DNA of 57,296 bases from NCBI GenBank assembly GCA_027592325.1, contig JAQCKO010000007.1, forward strand, positions 1-57,296, read 5' to 3'. This document shows, one piece after another, positions 9,441 through 18,545 of the stretch. The notes under the pieces were generated by a model. That model worked only from the letters and a program-made list of their open reading frames with translations. It was not told the origin of the DNA and did not search any database. Position 1 is the first letter of the stretch. Each line of letters starts with the position of its first letter. The DNA comes from a bacterium. GTDB taxonomy: Bacteria; Patescibacteriota; Patescibacteriia; UBA9934. The position numbers were made by a program, and so were the translations under genes.

Positions 9441-9735
9441 ATTCGTTTGGTACCATAACTAGTAGCAAGTAGTTTGGAAACGCGTCATCCCTGAGTGGGC
9501 AGGGATTCATTGAATCACAAGCGGTATACGCCCGGCCTCTGGTCCCCACTTCGATCTTTTGAAGCTACGAGGGGCATGCAGAGCCAGTGGTGACAAAAAA
9601 TACGCAAATTCTCGAGCGCAGCGAGAGATCCATTCGCACAGATCCCTCACATCCATTCGGGAATTTACGAACTGACTATGCAGCCGCTGACATCGCACCT
9701 CACTCCTCCAACCTCTAACCTTTCACTCCTCTCAC
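9440..9735. repeat. dispersed intergenic mosaic repeat block B
   Basis: gtcatccctgagtgggcagggattcattg; aattctcgagcgcagcgagagatc...ctcacatccattcgggaattt; cctccaacctctaacc. Confidence 0.75.
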
Positions 9736-9736
9736 T

Positions 9737-10915
9737 ATGAACATTCTCATCATCGGCGGTGGTATTTGCGGCACAACAGCCGCGGGAGAGCTGCGAAAGG
9801 CATTGCCTGATGCAAGCATCACTATTTTTGAGGAAGAGTATCACCGACTGTATTCGCGTGTTCTCCTTCCACACTATCTCAAAGGAAAGGTTGAGCGTGA
9901 AAAGGTCTTTTTGAAATCACTTGAATGGTATTCGGAGCAGAATATTGAACTATTGACGGGCGTTCGCGCAGAAGGAATTGACACGAAGAATCAATTTGTC
10001 TTTGCAAATTACGGACGTGAGTATCCTTACGACAAGCTCCTTCTTGCGACGGGTCACGATGTACGGCTCGCGTCAGAGGATGCCCGCGGGGTGCATTATT
10101 TACGAACGCTCGATGATGCGGACGGGATTCTAGCACGTATCAAAACACTTCGCGCAGACGGAGAAAAGACGCATGCGGTTGTGTATGGCGGTGGATTTAT
10201 TGCTCTCGAATTCCTCAATGCCTTTCATCAGTTTGACTTGGAGACCACGCTTCTTCTGCGGTCGCGCTTTTTTTCTCAGAGCCTAGGGGAGAATGGCCAC
10301 AATCTCCTCCTTACTCATGCGGAAAATCAAGGCGTGAAGATTCTCACGGAAGTAGAAGATATTGAACTCGTAAAAAATGGAGAAGATTTGACCGGTATTC
10401 GAGCGGGTGGCGGAACAATTCCAGCGAAAATACTTGGCGTTGGCCTTGGGAATCATCTTGATGAAGCGTATTACAAAGTAGCGGGTATCGATTTTGGCAA
10501 TGGGATTATTGTGAATCAGAAATTCGAAACTTCAGCAGAACATGTCTATGCCGCAGGTGATATTGTGCAATATCCTGATGTATTATTGGGCGCTCATATG
10601 CGCTACGGGAATTATATGAATGCCATGATGCATGGACGATTTGTCGCGAAGGCAATAGCAGGAAGTGCCGAAGAGATGTCGCTTGTTTCTAGCTATGCGA
10701 CAAATCTTCTTGGGAAAGAAATTGTCATGGTAGGAGATACGCGTCGCAGTGAAGTTAATGAAATAGAAGTTGTACACGAAGCGGAAGGAGAGCTTGTTGA
10801 AGTCTTTTCGCGCGGAGGTCGTGCTGTTGGAGGCATTATGATAGGCTATACAAAACCTCGCGCTACGATTACGAAAGCGATTAAAGAGAACATCCGCTAT
10901 GAAAACCCGTCTTGA
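9737..10915 (+). CDS. FAD/NAD(P)-dependent oxidoreductase (rubredoxin/nitrite reductase-like)
   Basis: MNILIIGGGICGTTAAGELRK; 'VVYGGGFIALEFLNAF'; 'HVYAAGDIVQYPD'. Confidence 0.9.
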   Translation: MNILIIGGGICGTTAAGELRKALPDASITIFEEEYHRLYSRVLLPHYLKGKVEREKVFLKSLEWYSEQNIELLTGVRAEGIDTKNQFVFANYGREYPYDKLLLATGHDVRLASEDARGVHYLRTLDDADGILARIKTLRADGEKTHAVVYGGGFIALEFLNAFHQFDLETTLLLRSRFFSQSLGENGHNLLLTHAENQGVKILTEVEDIELVKNGEDLTGIRAGGGTIPAKILGVGLGNHLDEAYYKVAGIDFGNGIIVNQKFETSAEHVYAAGDIVQYPDVLLGAHMRYGNYMNAMMHGRFVAKAIAGSAEEMSLVSSYATNLLGKEIVMVGDTRRSEVNEIEVVHEAEGELVEVFSRGGRAVGGIMIGYTKPRATITKAIKENIRYENPS

Positions 10916-11963
10916 TGCGATTAAGACTTACGAATTAGATGAAAGCGATATCAATTTTGGGATTGAGCGCCTTTCAGATCAGCTTCTTCAAGCTTGGGAG
11001 GGGATGGCACAAATTTCACTGCCAAAATCATACCGCGATGTAGAAAATGTCGTTATCGTTGGGATGGGCGGGTCAGCTCTGGGCGCACAGCTGCTTTGGT
11101 ATGGTTGGCTTGATCAATTAAGCGTACCGGTAGAAATTGTGAATAATTATACGCTTCCAGCGCATGTCGGCAGCAAAACGCTTCTTGTTCTCTCGAGCTA
11201 CTCAGGAAATACCGAAGAGATTCTTGAGGCGCTGAAGCAGGCAAGAAAAACAAAGGCGAAGCTTTTTGTTATTGCATCGGGTGGAAAACTCAAATCGGCG
11301 GCTATTCGCTACAAAATCCCATACTACTGTTTTGATCCCGGCGAACTTGCTCCAAAGCCGCGTCTAGCGGTTGGATTTTCTCTTGGCGCGATGACGGGAC
11401 TTATGTCGGCACTCGGATGCGTAAAACTAGGCAAAGATGCAAAGGAGGAGATGCTCATGGCTATGGAAGAAGTTGTCTCTGTTTCAAGCATGCATGTGAA
11501 AGAAAAAAAGAATCCAGCGAAAACCGTGGCGGCCGAATTGCATGGGCGGGAATTGTTGATTGTCGCAGCGGATCATCTCATAGGGAATGCGCATGTGCTA
11601 CGTAATCAAATTCACGAAACGGCAAAGCAATACGCGCACTTTTTGACCCTGCCAGAATTGAACCATCATTTACTTGAGGGGATGTCTCATCCAAAGTTGG
11701 CGATTGAGAATATGACGGTGCTTATGATTCGCTCAGAGCTCTATCATGCACGAACAAAAAAGCGTTTCGATATTACCGCGGGTGTCTTTGAAGAGCAGGG
11801 GGCGCGCGTCGTGGAATATGATACCGGCGGGCCGAGCAACGAGGCGGAAGTTGCAGAAGTGTTGCAATGGGGGAGCTTTCTTGCCTACTACATGGCAATG
11901 ATGAATGACCTCGACCCGGGGGAGATCCCGTTCGTCGATCGCTTCAAAGCGGAATTGGGCTAG
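10899..11963 (+). CDS. bifunctional phosphoglucose/phosphomannose isomerase (SIS domain)
   Basis: NVVIVGMGGSALGAQLL...LLVLSSYSGNTEEILEAL...LPELNHHLLEG. Confidence 0.88.
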   Translation: MKTRLDAIKTYELDESDINFGIERLSDQLLQAWEGMAQISLPKSYRDVENVVIVGMGGSALGAQLLWYGWLDQLSVPVEIVNNYTLPAHVGSKTLLVLSSYSGNTEEILEALKQARKTKAKLFVIASGGKLKSAAIRYKIPYYCFDPGELAPKPRLAVGFSLGAMTGLMSALGCVKLGKDAKEEMLMAMEEVVSVSSMHVKEKKNPAKTVAAELHGRELLIVAADHLIGNAHVLRNQIHETAKQYAHFLTLPELNHHLLEGMSHPKLAIENMTVLMIRSELYHARTKKRFDITAGVFEEQGARVVEYDTGGPSNEAEVAEVLQWGSFLAYYMAMMNDLDPGEIPFVDRFKAELG

Positions 11964-11997
11964 AAATACTCAAATCACCGTTTCGTACATTTGCAAG

Positions 11998-12283
11998 TTG
12001 TGACGAAATCGCTTCGCTTCTTCGTCACAACGGCGGCGATAGGCGCCGCCGTTAGCTGAAATATTCCTTTTCTTATTCGAGCTACCGCCCAATTATTTTA
12101 AAAATTTGGAAATTTTTAAAACAACCGACCGTCGTCGGAAAAGAAAACGAATACATCAGCTAACAGCGTATATCTGGTTCGCGCTTGCCTAACGGCAAAT
12201 GCTCACCCATATTGCTCCCTGCGGTCGCAACATCAGATATACGCGAACGTTGTGACGAAATCGCTTCGCTTTTTCGTACAACT
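11998..12283. repeat. foldback/palindrome-rich intergenic element
   Basis: Hairpin gttgtgacgaaatcgcttcgcttcttcgtcacaac (11998-12032) recurs at 12249-12283; central palindrome ttttaaaaatttggaaatttttaaaa (12096-12121); flanks roughly inverted (ttagctgaaatattccttttcttattcg vs cgaatacatcagctaa). Confidence 0.65.
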
Positions 12284-12313
12284 TAGTAATTCGTAACCCT
12301 TTTGAAAATGAAG

Positions 12314-12357
12314 ACCCCCTCCTGCGACCTACGCAAGGAGGGGGTTGAGTTTTTTTT
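12314..12357 (+). terminator. rho-independent terminator-like hairpin
   Basis: accccctcct...aggagggggt then T8. Confidence 0.7.
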
Positions 12358-12370
12358 GGTTCGCGCGACC

Positions 12371-14332
12371 CTAACGCGTTCCAAACGGGTCGGCGGCAAC
12401 CTCGGCGCCGAAGATGGTCTCGACCACGCCACCGAAGGTACCCGCACAGAGGAGCAGCATGGCGCCAAGCATCGTCAGTGCCAGAAGCACGTAGAAGCTG
12501 CGAAGGATAGCCGTCATTGCGCCATCAATGAGATTCTCCTTTTTCTCTTGCGTGATCGCGTCTCGCCAGTTGCGCGTCAGCTCAGCTAGCACAACAATTG
12601 AGAGAAGGGCGCTGTACCCGAGACCGGCAAGCGTCGTGATGCCGGCTTCCATGCTGAACTGACGGAGGGTATACAGCGCTGCTGACCCAGTCAGTCCGAG
12701 CATGAGGAACAGCGCTACCGCATTCACTACCACCGAAAAGATGATCAGCATCCCGGTGATGGGTGCCGGTTTCTTTTTTGGGTTCGGATAGCTTTGAGAG
12801 TCGATGTTAATCCGATCCGGTTCGTCTGCACTCGTATCGCGCGAACCTTGGAGGAAGCTCAGGAAGCTGTCCCCAGGGTTGATCGCGCCCGCGCTCGTCA
12901 TGATCTTGTTGAGCGCGGTTTCAAGCGGCGGGAAGCCGAATCGAACGCCAAACACCGTGATTCCGGCAAGCAGCGTTTGGGCCATCATCTTGCGAATTAG
13001 TCCCAGGTCCCTCATCGCTTCTCCAGCGTTCTGTGAGAGCCAGATGAGGTTACTGCCGAGGGTGTAAACACCGAAGGAGGCTCCGCCAACCAGGTCGATG
13101 ACCATGGTTGTCGGTACAGCGAGCAGCAGAGCAGCGGGAATGCCGGCGAGCAAGGCTGCGCTCACCACCCAACTCATGCGCATCTTGGCCGCGGACCCAT
13201 TCCACATGGCGTCACGCAAGTCATGGAGCGCGTGGAAGCTGAACCAGCCGGGCCAGTACTCGCTTGCGCGCAGATCCGCAACGAGCGGCATGATCATGAC
13301 GAACTTCGCAGCCTTCATGTCATCGAATGGCAGGCTGGTGAGACCATGCCTCTCAATCACGGCGCGCAGCTCGTCCTGGTCATCCTTCTGCCACGCGGTG
13401 AGCGCAGCAAGGGCGCGGACGGCCGCGCCATCGAGGGTAGCCGCTTCGTCCTTCGGCGGCGTATAGCCCTCGAAGGTCTGCCAGCACAGGTAGAGGCCGC
13501 CAAAGGCCCCCATCAGCTGAAGAAGGCCAGTGACAACCATCAGCCGCAAGCTGACAGCCTGATACCACCAGCGCCCTTCAAGCACAACCCACTTCCCAAG
13601 GCCTTCGTAGATGCCGATGGTCAACAGGGTCATCCAGCCGGTCGCGCAGGCAAAGACCAGGACGGTCAATACCGCGGTTCCCAGCCAGGCCATGGCGACG
13701 GAATCAATCTTCGGCGTCTTGATGCCGAAAATCTGGTCATGGTCGAGTTTTGCGTACTCCAGCAAGACCTTTCGCAGCTTGCGCAGCGTCGCCTGGAAGG
13801 CCGTGTCTCTGGCTTCTTTGGCCGCTTCTTTGCGCCTCAGGCCCTCCATAATGCGCGCTAGCACGGGGAGCTTGTCGGCATCCTCGAACTGGTGTCGTTC
13901 GGCTGCCTTCTCGATGGTGGCGGTGACTTTGGTCTGCAGCGCAGCCTTGTCTAGCTCGAACTTCGGCTGACCTTGTTGGGCTCCTTGCCTGCGTTTGATC
14001 GCCCCCTTCAGACTGTCCGACGCCTCGTTGAGCGCCCGGAATATCACCATGATCACGGCGCGTAGGCGCGGATCAGGTACTAAGTGAGTCAGTGCGCTGA
14101 GCACGTTCATGAGGAACTGCAGTGCCGTCGGCGATATACCAACATGGTTCAATGCCGCGTCGACGGCGTCGGTCAGCCTTGCGGCCAAATCCGTTGCCGG
14201 GGTGTCCTTGTCTACCTTGCTGAAGAAATTCTGGATGAAGTCATCCGTCAGCTCTCCAGCAATGGCAGATTGGAATCCCGCATCCGTAAGCGCGTTTCCA
14301 AGGAAGCTCTTCACACTGTCGATGTTTGACAT
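12371..14332 (-). CDS. multi-TM membrane protein of unknown function, GC-rich
   Basis: Start MSNIDSVKSFLGNAL preceded by ctggagatcaag SD; several hydrophobic segments (WLGTAVLTVLVFACATGWMTLLTIGI etc.). Confidence 0.75.
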   Translation of the reverse strand: MSNIDSVKSFLGNALTDAGFQSAIAGELTDDFIQNFFSKVDKDTPATDLAARLTDAVDAALNHVGISPTALQFLMNVLSALTHLVPDPRLRAVIMVIFRALNEASDSLKGAIKRRQGAQQGQPKFELDKAALQTKVTATIEKAAERHQFEDADKLPVLARIMEGLRRKEAAKEARDTAFQATLRKLRKVLLEYAKLDHDQIFGIKTPKIDSVAMAWLGTAVLTVLVFACATGWMTLLTIGIYEGLGKWVVLEGRWWYQAVSLRLMVVTGLLQLMGAFGGLYLCWQTFEGYTPPKDEAATLDGAAVRALAALTAWQKDDQDELRAVIERHGLTSLPFDDMKAAKFVMIMPLVADLRASEYWPGWFSFHALHDLRDAMWNGSAAKMRMSWVVSAALLAGIPAALLLAVPTTMVIDLVGGASFGVYTLGSNLIWLSQNAGEAMRDLGLIRKMMAQTLLAGITVFGVRFGFPPLETALNKIMTSAGAINPGDSFLSFLQGSRDTSADEPDRINIDSQSYPNPKKKPAPITGMLIIFSVVVNAVALFLMLGLTGSAALYTLRQFSMEAGITTLAGLGYSALLSIVVLAELTRNWRDAITQEKKENLIDGAMTAILRSFYVLLALTMLGAMLLLCAGTFGGVVETIFGAEVAADPFGTR

Positions 14333-14404
14333 CTTGATCTCCAGTATCTGTTGTTGTCTTTTATGGAACGAATTGAGCAGTCTCATGAGCTGAGACTGAC
14401 CGCA

Positions 14405-14508
14405 AAACGTACCATAAAATACCCATTTTGTCAATCTATTTCATGAATCATGCATGCTGAGCGAAATTCCTGTCGATATTGACAAAATGGGTATTTTATG
14501 GTACGTTT
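14405..14508. promoter_or_regulatory. mirrored divergent promoter: perfect 31-bp inverted repeat
   Basis: 14405-14435 is the exact reverse complement of 14478-14508; each arm carries TTGACA-N17-TACGTT reading outward. Confidence 0.85.
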
Positions 14509-14572
14509 ACACGTCGAGTTTTGAACGGAATAAGCCGTTTCACGACTCGTAATCTTCGATACGGAGCTACTC

Positions 14573-15103
14573 ATGTTCATTTACCTGTTTTTGGTGTCAT
14601 TTTTTGCTTTCGCCCAGCCTGTGCAGCAGCCGCTGCCGGGCGGTGTCTGGGCGCAGCCCTGGGGCCAGCCCATGTGGGGTCAGCCTCAGGTGGTCGCCGT
14701 CCCAAGGGGGGTGGTGAACCGCATGGCGGGCGCCCAACGCCGCCTCGTGCAGACTGCACGTCCCGTGGCCATTGGGCCGCCCGGGGCCATGGTCGTGCCC
14801 GGCTTCGGCTGGGGTGGCCAGGCTCAGGTGGCAGGACCCATGTGGGCCGCACGCATCGAAGAGGGTGAGTACCTGCGCGAGCGTGTGCAAACCCTCGAGG
14901 AACAGGCGTTATGGACAAATATTCGTCTGAACCGCTTGGAGCAAGTCGTGCAGGGGCACATGTCCATGCCTCCCGCACGGCGCGAGCCAAATTCCGCTCC
15001 GCTGGCGGATGACCCGCCAGCGAGCACCCCAAACCTGGCCCGGCCCGTCACCGAGTACTGTCTCGGAAATATGTGCTGGAAAATCCGTTCCTGGAGGGAG
15101 TGA
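14573..15103 (+). CDS. secreted hypothetical protein, W/P/G/Q-rich N-term and coiled-coil-like C-term
   Basis: Signal peptide MFIYLFLVSFFAFAQP, then GGVWAQPWGQPMWGQP. Confidence 0.7.
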   Translation: MFIYLFLVSFFAFAQPVQQPLPGGVWAQPWGQPMWGQPQVVAVPRGVVNRMAGAQRRLVQTARPVAIGPPGAMVVPGFGWGGQAQVAGPMWAARIEEGEYLRERVQTLEEQALWTNIRLNRLEQVVQGHMSMPPARREPNSAPLADDPPASTPNLARPVTEYCLGNMCWKIRSWRE

Positions 15104-15825
15104 TGATGAGCTTCGTCTTGATGTTCTTCTTCTCCCTCGCCGCCATGGCGGGGGATACGAATGCCGATGCGCTGACGGCGCTCCAGAACACTCAGACGGT
15201 AACGTTTGGGGTCCTGGAGGACATCATTGGTGTTGTGGAGCAGAACGCTGCTGCCATCAGGAGTATGGATTCCAGCGCTGCGACCACGCGCTCTGTCCCT
15301 CCTGCACCTGCAGCAGTTCCCGCGCCCGCAATGCCGGAACTGGTCAGCAAGTACCAGTGTTACATCGCGGATGGGAATCATCCGCCGCAGGCGTACGCGC
15401 GGGTGTTCAACCCGAGCCCCTATGCGATCGAAATTCGCATCGGTGGCGCGGCGGTGCCGGTCTACCGGCGTATGATCAATCCCGCGACGGGTATGTCTGT
15501 CGAGGTACCGGTCACGGGCAGGGCCCCGAACGGCGCGTTGTTCATGCGGCTGGATGCGGGGCAGACCTGCTACCTGGCCATCATGGACAATGAAGTCCCT
15601 GCCCGTACGGTGGTTGAGGCCCGCGCTTTCGAGCCACTCACCACCACTCGGACGGTCATCGCCCAGGCGGTGACTCTCGATGGAGTCTCGGCCGCGAATG
15701 CATTCCTGCCCGTTATGGGTGGATGTACGGTGCGTCAAACGATGTACCAGCACCAGTTCTTCGGAACTCGGGTGCCGGTGCAATTCGGGCCCGGTTGGTG
15801 GAGTCCTCTAAGCTGTCCTAGCTGA
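15103..15825 (+). CDS. secreted hypothetical protein
   Basis: ATG overlaps upstream TGA (TGATGATG); signal peptide MMSFVLMFFFSLAAMAGD. Confidence 0.75.
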   Translation: MMSFVLMFFFSLAAMAGDTNADALTALQNTQTVTFGVLEDIIGVVEQNAAAIRSMDSSAATTRSVPPAPAAVPAPAMPELVSKYQCYIADGNHPPQAYARVFNPSPYAIEIRIGGAAVPVYRRMINPATGMSVEVPVTGRAPNGALFMRLDAGQTCYLAIMDNEVPARTVVEARAFEPLTTTRTVIAQAVTLDGVSAANAFLPVMGGCTVRQTMYQHQFFGTRVPVQFGPGWWSPLSCPS

Positions 15826-15841
15826 GGCACCGTCAACGTCA

Positions 15842-15880
15842 AACGCCCACCCGGCGATCCGGGCGGGCGTTCTTCTTTTT
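15842..15880 (+). terminator. rho-independent terminator
   Basis: cgcccacccggcgatccgggcgggcg followed by ttcttcttttt. Confidence 0.8.
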
Positions 15881-15897
15881 CACAATTTCTATGTATG

Positions 15898-16281
15898 TTA
15901 TCCAGAGACTCCAGCCGTTGTTAAGCTGCTAAGAACGAATTGGGTAATCGCATATGCAGAAAGCATGATAATGATTCCCACAACGCCATTGAGAAGCAAT
16001 TTCTTGGCCTTTTTAATATTATCGTCACTTCCCCCAGCGGTTGCCCAGAGGAATCCGGCATAAATCACCATAACAAGGAAGACGATCCCAAGAAGTCCAA
16101 GAAGAATGCTAATGACAGTACCAATGGTTTCTTCAAGACTCTGGTCATTAAGATCCGCAGCATCATTTACTTGGCCAAGACCGACATCAATTTCGACGGC
16201 GTGAGCAGTGAATGAGAGGCCGAATAGGCCGGTGAGGGCAATGATTCCGATCGTAGAGATCTTTTTAAGCGCATTTGTCAT
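15898..16281 (-). CDS. VirB2/TrbC-like (T4SS_pilin-type) small two-TM protein
   Basis: Signal peptide; ETIGTVISILLGLLGIVFLVMVIYAGFLWATAGGSDDNIKKAKKLLLNGVVGIIIMLSAYAIT. Confidence 0.85.
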   Translation of the reverse strand: MTNALKKISTIGIIALTGLFGLSFTAHAVEIDVGLGQVNDAADLNDQSLEETIGTVISILLGLLGIVFLVMVIYAGFLWATAGGSDDNIKKAKKLLLNGVVGIIIMLSAYAITQFVLSSLTTAGVSG

Positions 16282-16326
16282 AAGATATGTTTAGTCGATT
16301 ATACCAAATTATTCGTGGCGCGTGTA

Positions 16327-16710
16327 TTAGAGTACAGGCGAGTCGGTAAGGAGCCCAAGAACAAAGGTGGTGATGGCATAAGACGAAAGCATGAGCACCA
16401 TTCCAATAACACCGTTTACGAGGAGCTTTTTTGCCTTTTTAATATTCTCGTCGCTTCCAGCGGCCGTTGCCCAGAGGAATCCAGCATAGACAGTAAGAAT
16501 AAGGAAGAAAATTCCTAAAAGGCCAAGTGCCGCACGAATGAGTTGTCCAATAAGCGTTGGGAGATTTTGAGCCGTATCTATGTTTGCGCTATTTGCCGTT
16601 GGTGTCACGATGCTATCTACACCAAAATCGATCGCATGCGTCGGTTCTCCAGGCAAAGCAATGAGCAATATGACTGCAAATACTGCGATAAAAAATCTAC
16701 ACATATACAA
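16327..16710 (-). CDS. VirB2/TrbC-like (T4SS_pilin-type) small two-TM protein
   Basis: LLGIFFLILTVYAGFLWATAAGSDENIKKAKKLLVNGVIGMVLMLSSYAITTFVL. Confidence 0.85.
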   Translation of the reverse strand: MYMCRFFIAVFAVILLIALPGEPTHAIDFGVDSIVTPTANSANIDTAQNLPTLIGQLIRAALGLLGIFFLILTVYAGFLWATAAGSDENIKKAKKLLVNGVIGMVLMLSSYAITTFVLGLLTDSPVL

Positions 16711-16718
16711 TAGAATTA

Positions 16719-17120
16719 TTAAGGCGCAGGGGTTCCACCACCGGCGCCGGTTATTGATCCAACACTGATTGCATTAATGACGGCAACGGTAATCACATAG
16801 GCAGAAGCAATAAGCACCACACCAATCACAGCGGTTTGCATCATAGTCTTTGCTTTTCCGACTTGCGTTGTATTCCCCGCAGCGGTCAGGTAGAGAAATC
16901 CCGCATAGGTGAAAAAGAGCATAAAAACGAGACCAACAATGCCAAAGGCAGGCAAGAGAATGCGTGTACCAATGTATTCAGAAAGTGACAGCGACTCCCC
17001 GTAGATGGGGCTTCCTGTTGCTTCAAGTCCAGATTCGCTCGGTGTGAGCACGGTCTGCGCCATTGCAAAACTTGGCAAGAAAACAATAGTAAGGGCGATA
17101 ACGGCGAGAATTCGTCGCAT
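16719..17120 (-). CDS. VirB2/TrbC-like (T4SS_pilin-type) small two-TM protein
   Basis: Start MRRILAVIALTIVF; GLVFMLFFTYAGFLYLTAAGNTTQVGKAKTMMQTAVIGVVLIASAYVIT. Confidence 0.8.
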   Translation of the reverse strand: MRRILAVIALTIVFLPSFAMAQTVLTPSESGLEATGSPIYGESLSLSEYIGTRILLPAFGIVGLVFMLFFTYAGFLYLTAAGNTTQVGKAKTMMQTAVIGVVLIASAYVITVAVINAISVGSITGAGGGTPAP

Positions 17121-17163
17121 AATGAAAGGTCGAAAGTGTTTTCGACCAATCATCATGGGGCGA

Positions 17164-17589
17164 TTAGCTTGATGCATTGAGAAGCGACGAGAGAACGAAG
17201 CTTGTAATGGCGTAGGCAGAGAGGATAATCGCGAGCCCAATGACACCTGCAATAAGGAGCTTTTTTGCGTCGTCGGTTTTCGTTGTATTTCCACCGGCTG
17301 TCATATATTTGAATCCACCAATGAGGACAATAACAACGGCTACAATTCCAAGGAGCCCGAGCACAACACTGATAATGCCCCCAATCGTTGTTTCAAAATC
17401 TTGATTCCCAAGACCAGTGCTTGATTGGAATTCCGGGGAAAGCAAGTCTTCGACTTGAAGTGAACCTCCACCATCATCAACCGTACCCTGCGCGTGAGCG
17501 AATTGGGTGATGGCAAAAAATGGAAGAGCAATGAGCGTACCGACAAGGGCGCTAACTGCAAACGTAATAAGTGAACGAGTCATAAGCAT
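17164..17589 (-). CDS. VirB2/TrbC-like (T4SS_pilin-type) small two-TM protein
   Basis: VVLGLLGIVAVVIVLIGGFKYMTAGGNTTKTDDAKKLLIAGVIGLAIILSAYAITSFVLSSL. Confidence 0.85.
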   Translation of the reverse strand: MLMTRSLITFAVSALVGTLIALPFFAITQFAHAQGTVDDGGGSLQVEDLLSPEFQSSTGLGNQDFETTIGGIISVVLGLLGIVAVVIVLIGGFKYMTAGGNTTKTDDAKKLLIAGVIGLAIILSAYAITSFVLSSLLNASS

Positions 17590-17619
17590 GGGTTAATGTT
17601 TTGGCTTTTGGTGATTGAA

Positions 17620-18006
17620 TTAACTGGTTACATTTCCTGTTGTCACAGCATTGAAAACTGCCGTAGTCGCAACGTAAGCAGATGCAATGACGACAATGCC
17701 GATGATGGACCACACGAGAATCTTCTTTGCTTTTTCTACAGGGCCTGGCCTTCCACCTGCTGTGAGAAAGAGCAATCCACTATAAATAAACATGAGAAGC
17801 GCAACCGTTCCTGAAACAGAAAGCGCTGCTTGAATGAGACGCGCCACAATGAGACGCGGATCACTGATTCCTATGGGGTTTGCGATCGTTGCCGCCATGG
17901 CTACTGCGGGAGATGTAAAAAGTGCAATCACGGCCAGCCATAGTTGCCGTTTCATACGCCGAATTATAGCATAGCGCCAAGTGAGCGCGTGGTTTATCCA
18001 CTGCAT
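17620..18006 (-). CDS. VirB2/TrbC-like (T4SS_pilin-type) small two-TM protein
   Basis: VALLMFIYSGLLFLTAGGRPGPVEKAKKILVWSIIGIVVIASAYVATTAVFNAV. Confidence 0.82.
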   Translation of the reverse strand: MQWINHALTWRYAIIRRMKRQLWLAVIALFTSPAVAMAATIANPIGISDPRLIVARLIQAALSVSGTVALLMFIYSGLLFLTAGGRPGPVEKAKKILVWSIIGIVVIASAYVATTAVFNAVTTGNVTS

Positions 18007-18521
18007 TATGGCGAACTCGCGCCTTCGAAGGGTGCATTCTCGACCGGACGTAGTTCAAGCGCATCTTCGAGTGTATCGTCTGGCTCGGGGAGTTCTCCCG
18101 TTTTGACGACGGTGAGTAAAATTACAATGAGCGCATAAGAGCTCATCATAATCACAAATCCAACAATTGCGGCAACAATGATGCGCTTTCCACTATCGAT
18201 GCGCGTAGAGTTGCCCTCTGATGTGAGCCAGGTTATTCCTCCCCAAATAAACATAAGAAGCAACATAGAGCCGCTTATGCCGAGCAAAAAGACGCCAGCA
18301 TTTACGAGTAGCTGCAGCATATCCTCAAGCGTACAGTCGCCTGTTTCGCGGCAGGGACACGGACCCCCGGTACAGATTCCAGCAAAAATGAGGCCTTCGC
18401 GCTGAATGTCTTCGTAGGTTGAGGAAGACTGTGCAAGCGCAGGTTTTGGAGCCGATAAGAGAACGGCGATTGTTGCGCTTGCTGTTAGTATGGTTACAAA
18501 AAAATACAGAGCACGTTTCAT
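18006..18521 (-). CDS. VirB2/TrbC-like (T4SS_pilin-type) two-TM protein with Cys-rich insertion
   Basis: GSMLLLMFIWGGITWLTSEGNSTRIDSGKRIIVAAIVGFVIMMSSYALIVILL; CTGGPCPCRETGDC. Confidence 0.8.
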   Translation of the reverse strand: MKRALYFFVTILTASATIAVLLSAPKPALAQSSSTYEDIQREGLIFAGICTGGPCPCRETGDCTLEDMLQLLVNAGVFLLGISGSMLLLMFIWGGITWLTSEGNSTRIDSGKRIIVAAIVGFVIMMSSYALIVILLTVVKTGELPEPDDTLEDALELRPVENAPFEGASSP

Positions 18522-18545
18522 GCTCTGTATTATACCCTAAGGTGA

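Noticed and set aside
12302-13970. Plus-strand ORFs of 95-212 aa across 12.3-14.0 kb
   Set aside because: Shadow ORFs antisense to the 12371-14332 membrane protein; no SD and low-complexity composition.
14479-14868. 129-aa ORF starting MTKWVFYGTF, and the matching extended start of the 12371 gene at 14434
   Set aside because: Both starts lie inside the inverted-repeat promoter; the shared MTKWVFYGTF is a by-product of the repeat and not a conserved N-terminus.
14824-15783. 319-aa minus-strand ORF
   Set aside because: Antisense to two good signal-peptide ORFs in GC-rich DNA; composition (R/H-rich) is typical of a spurious shadow ORF.
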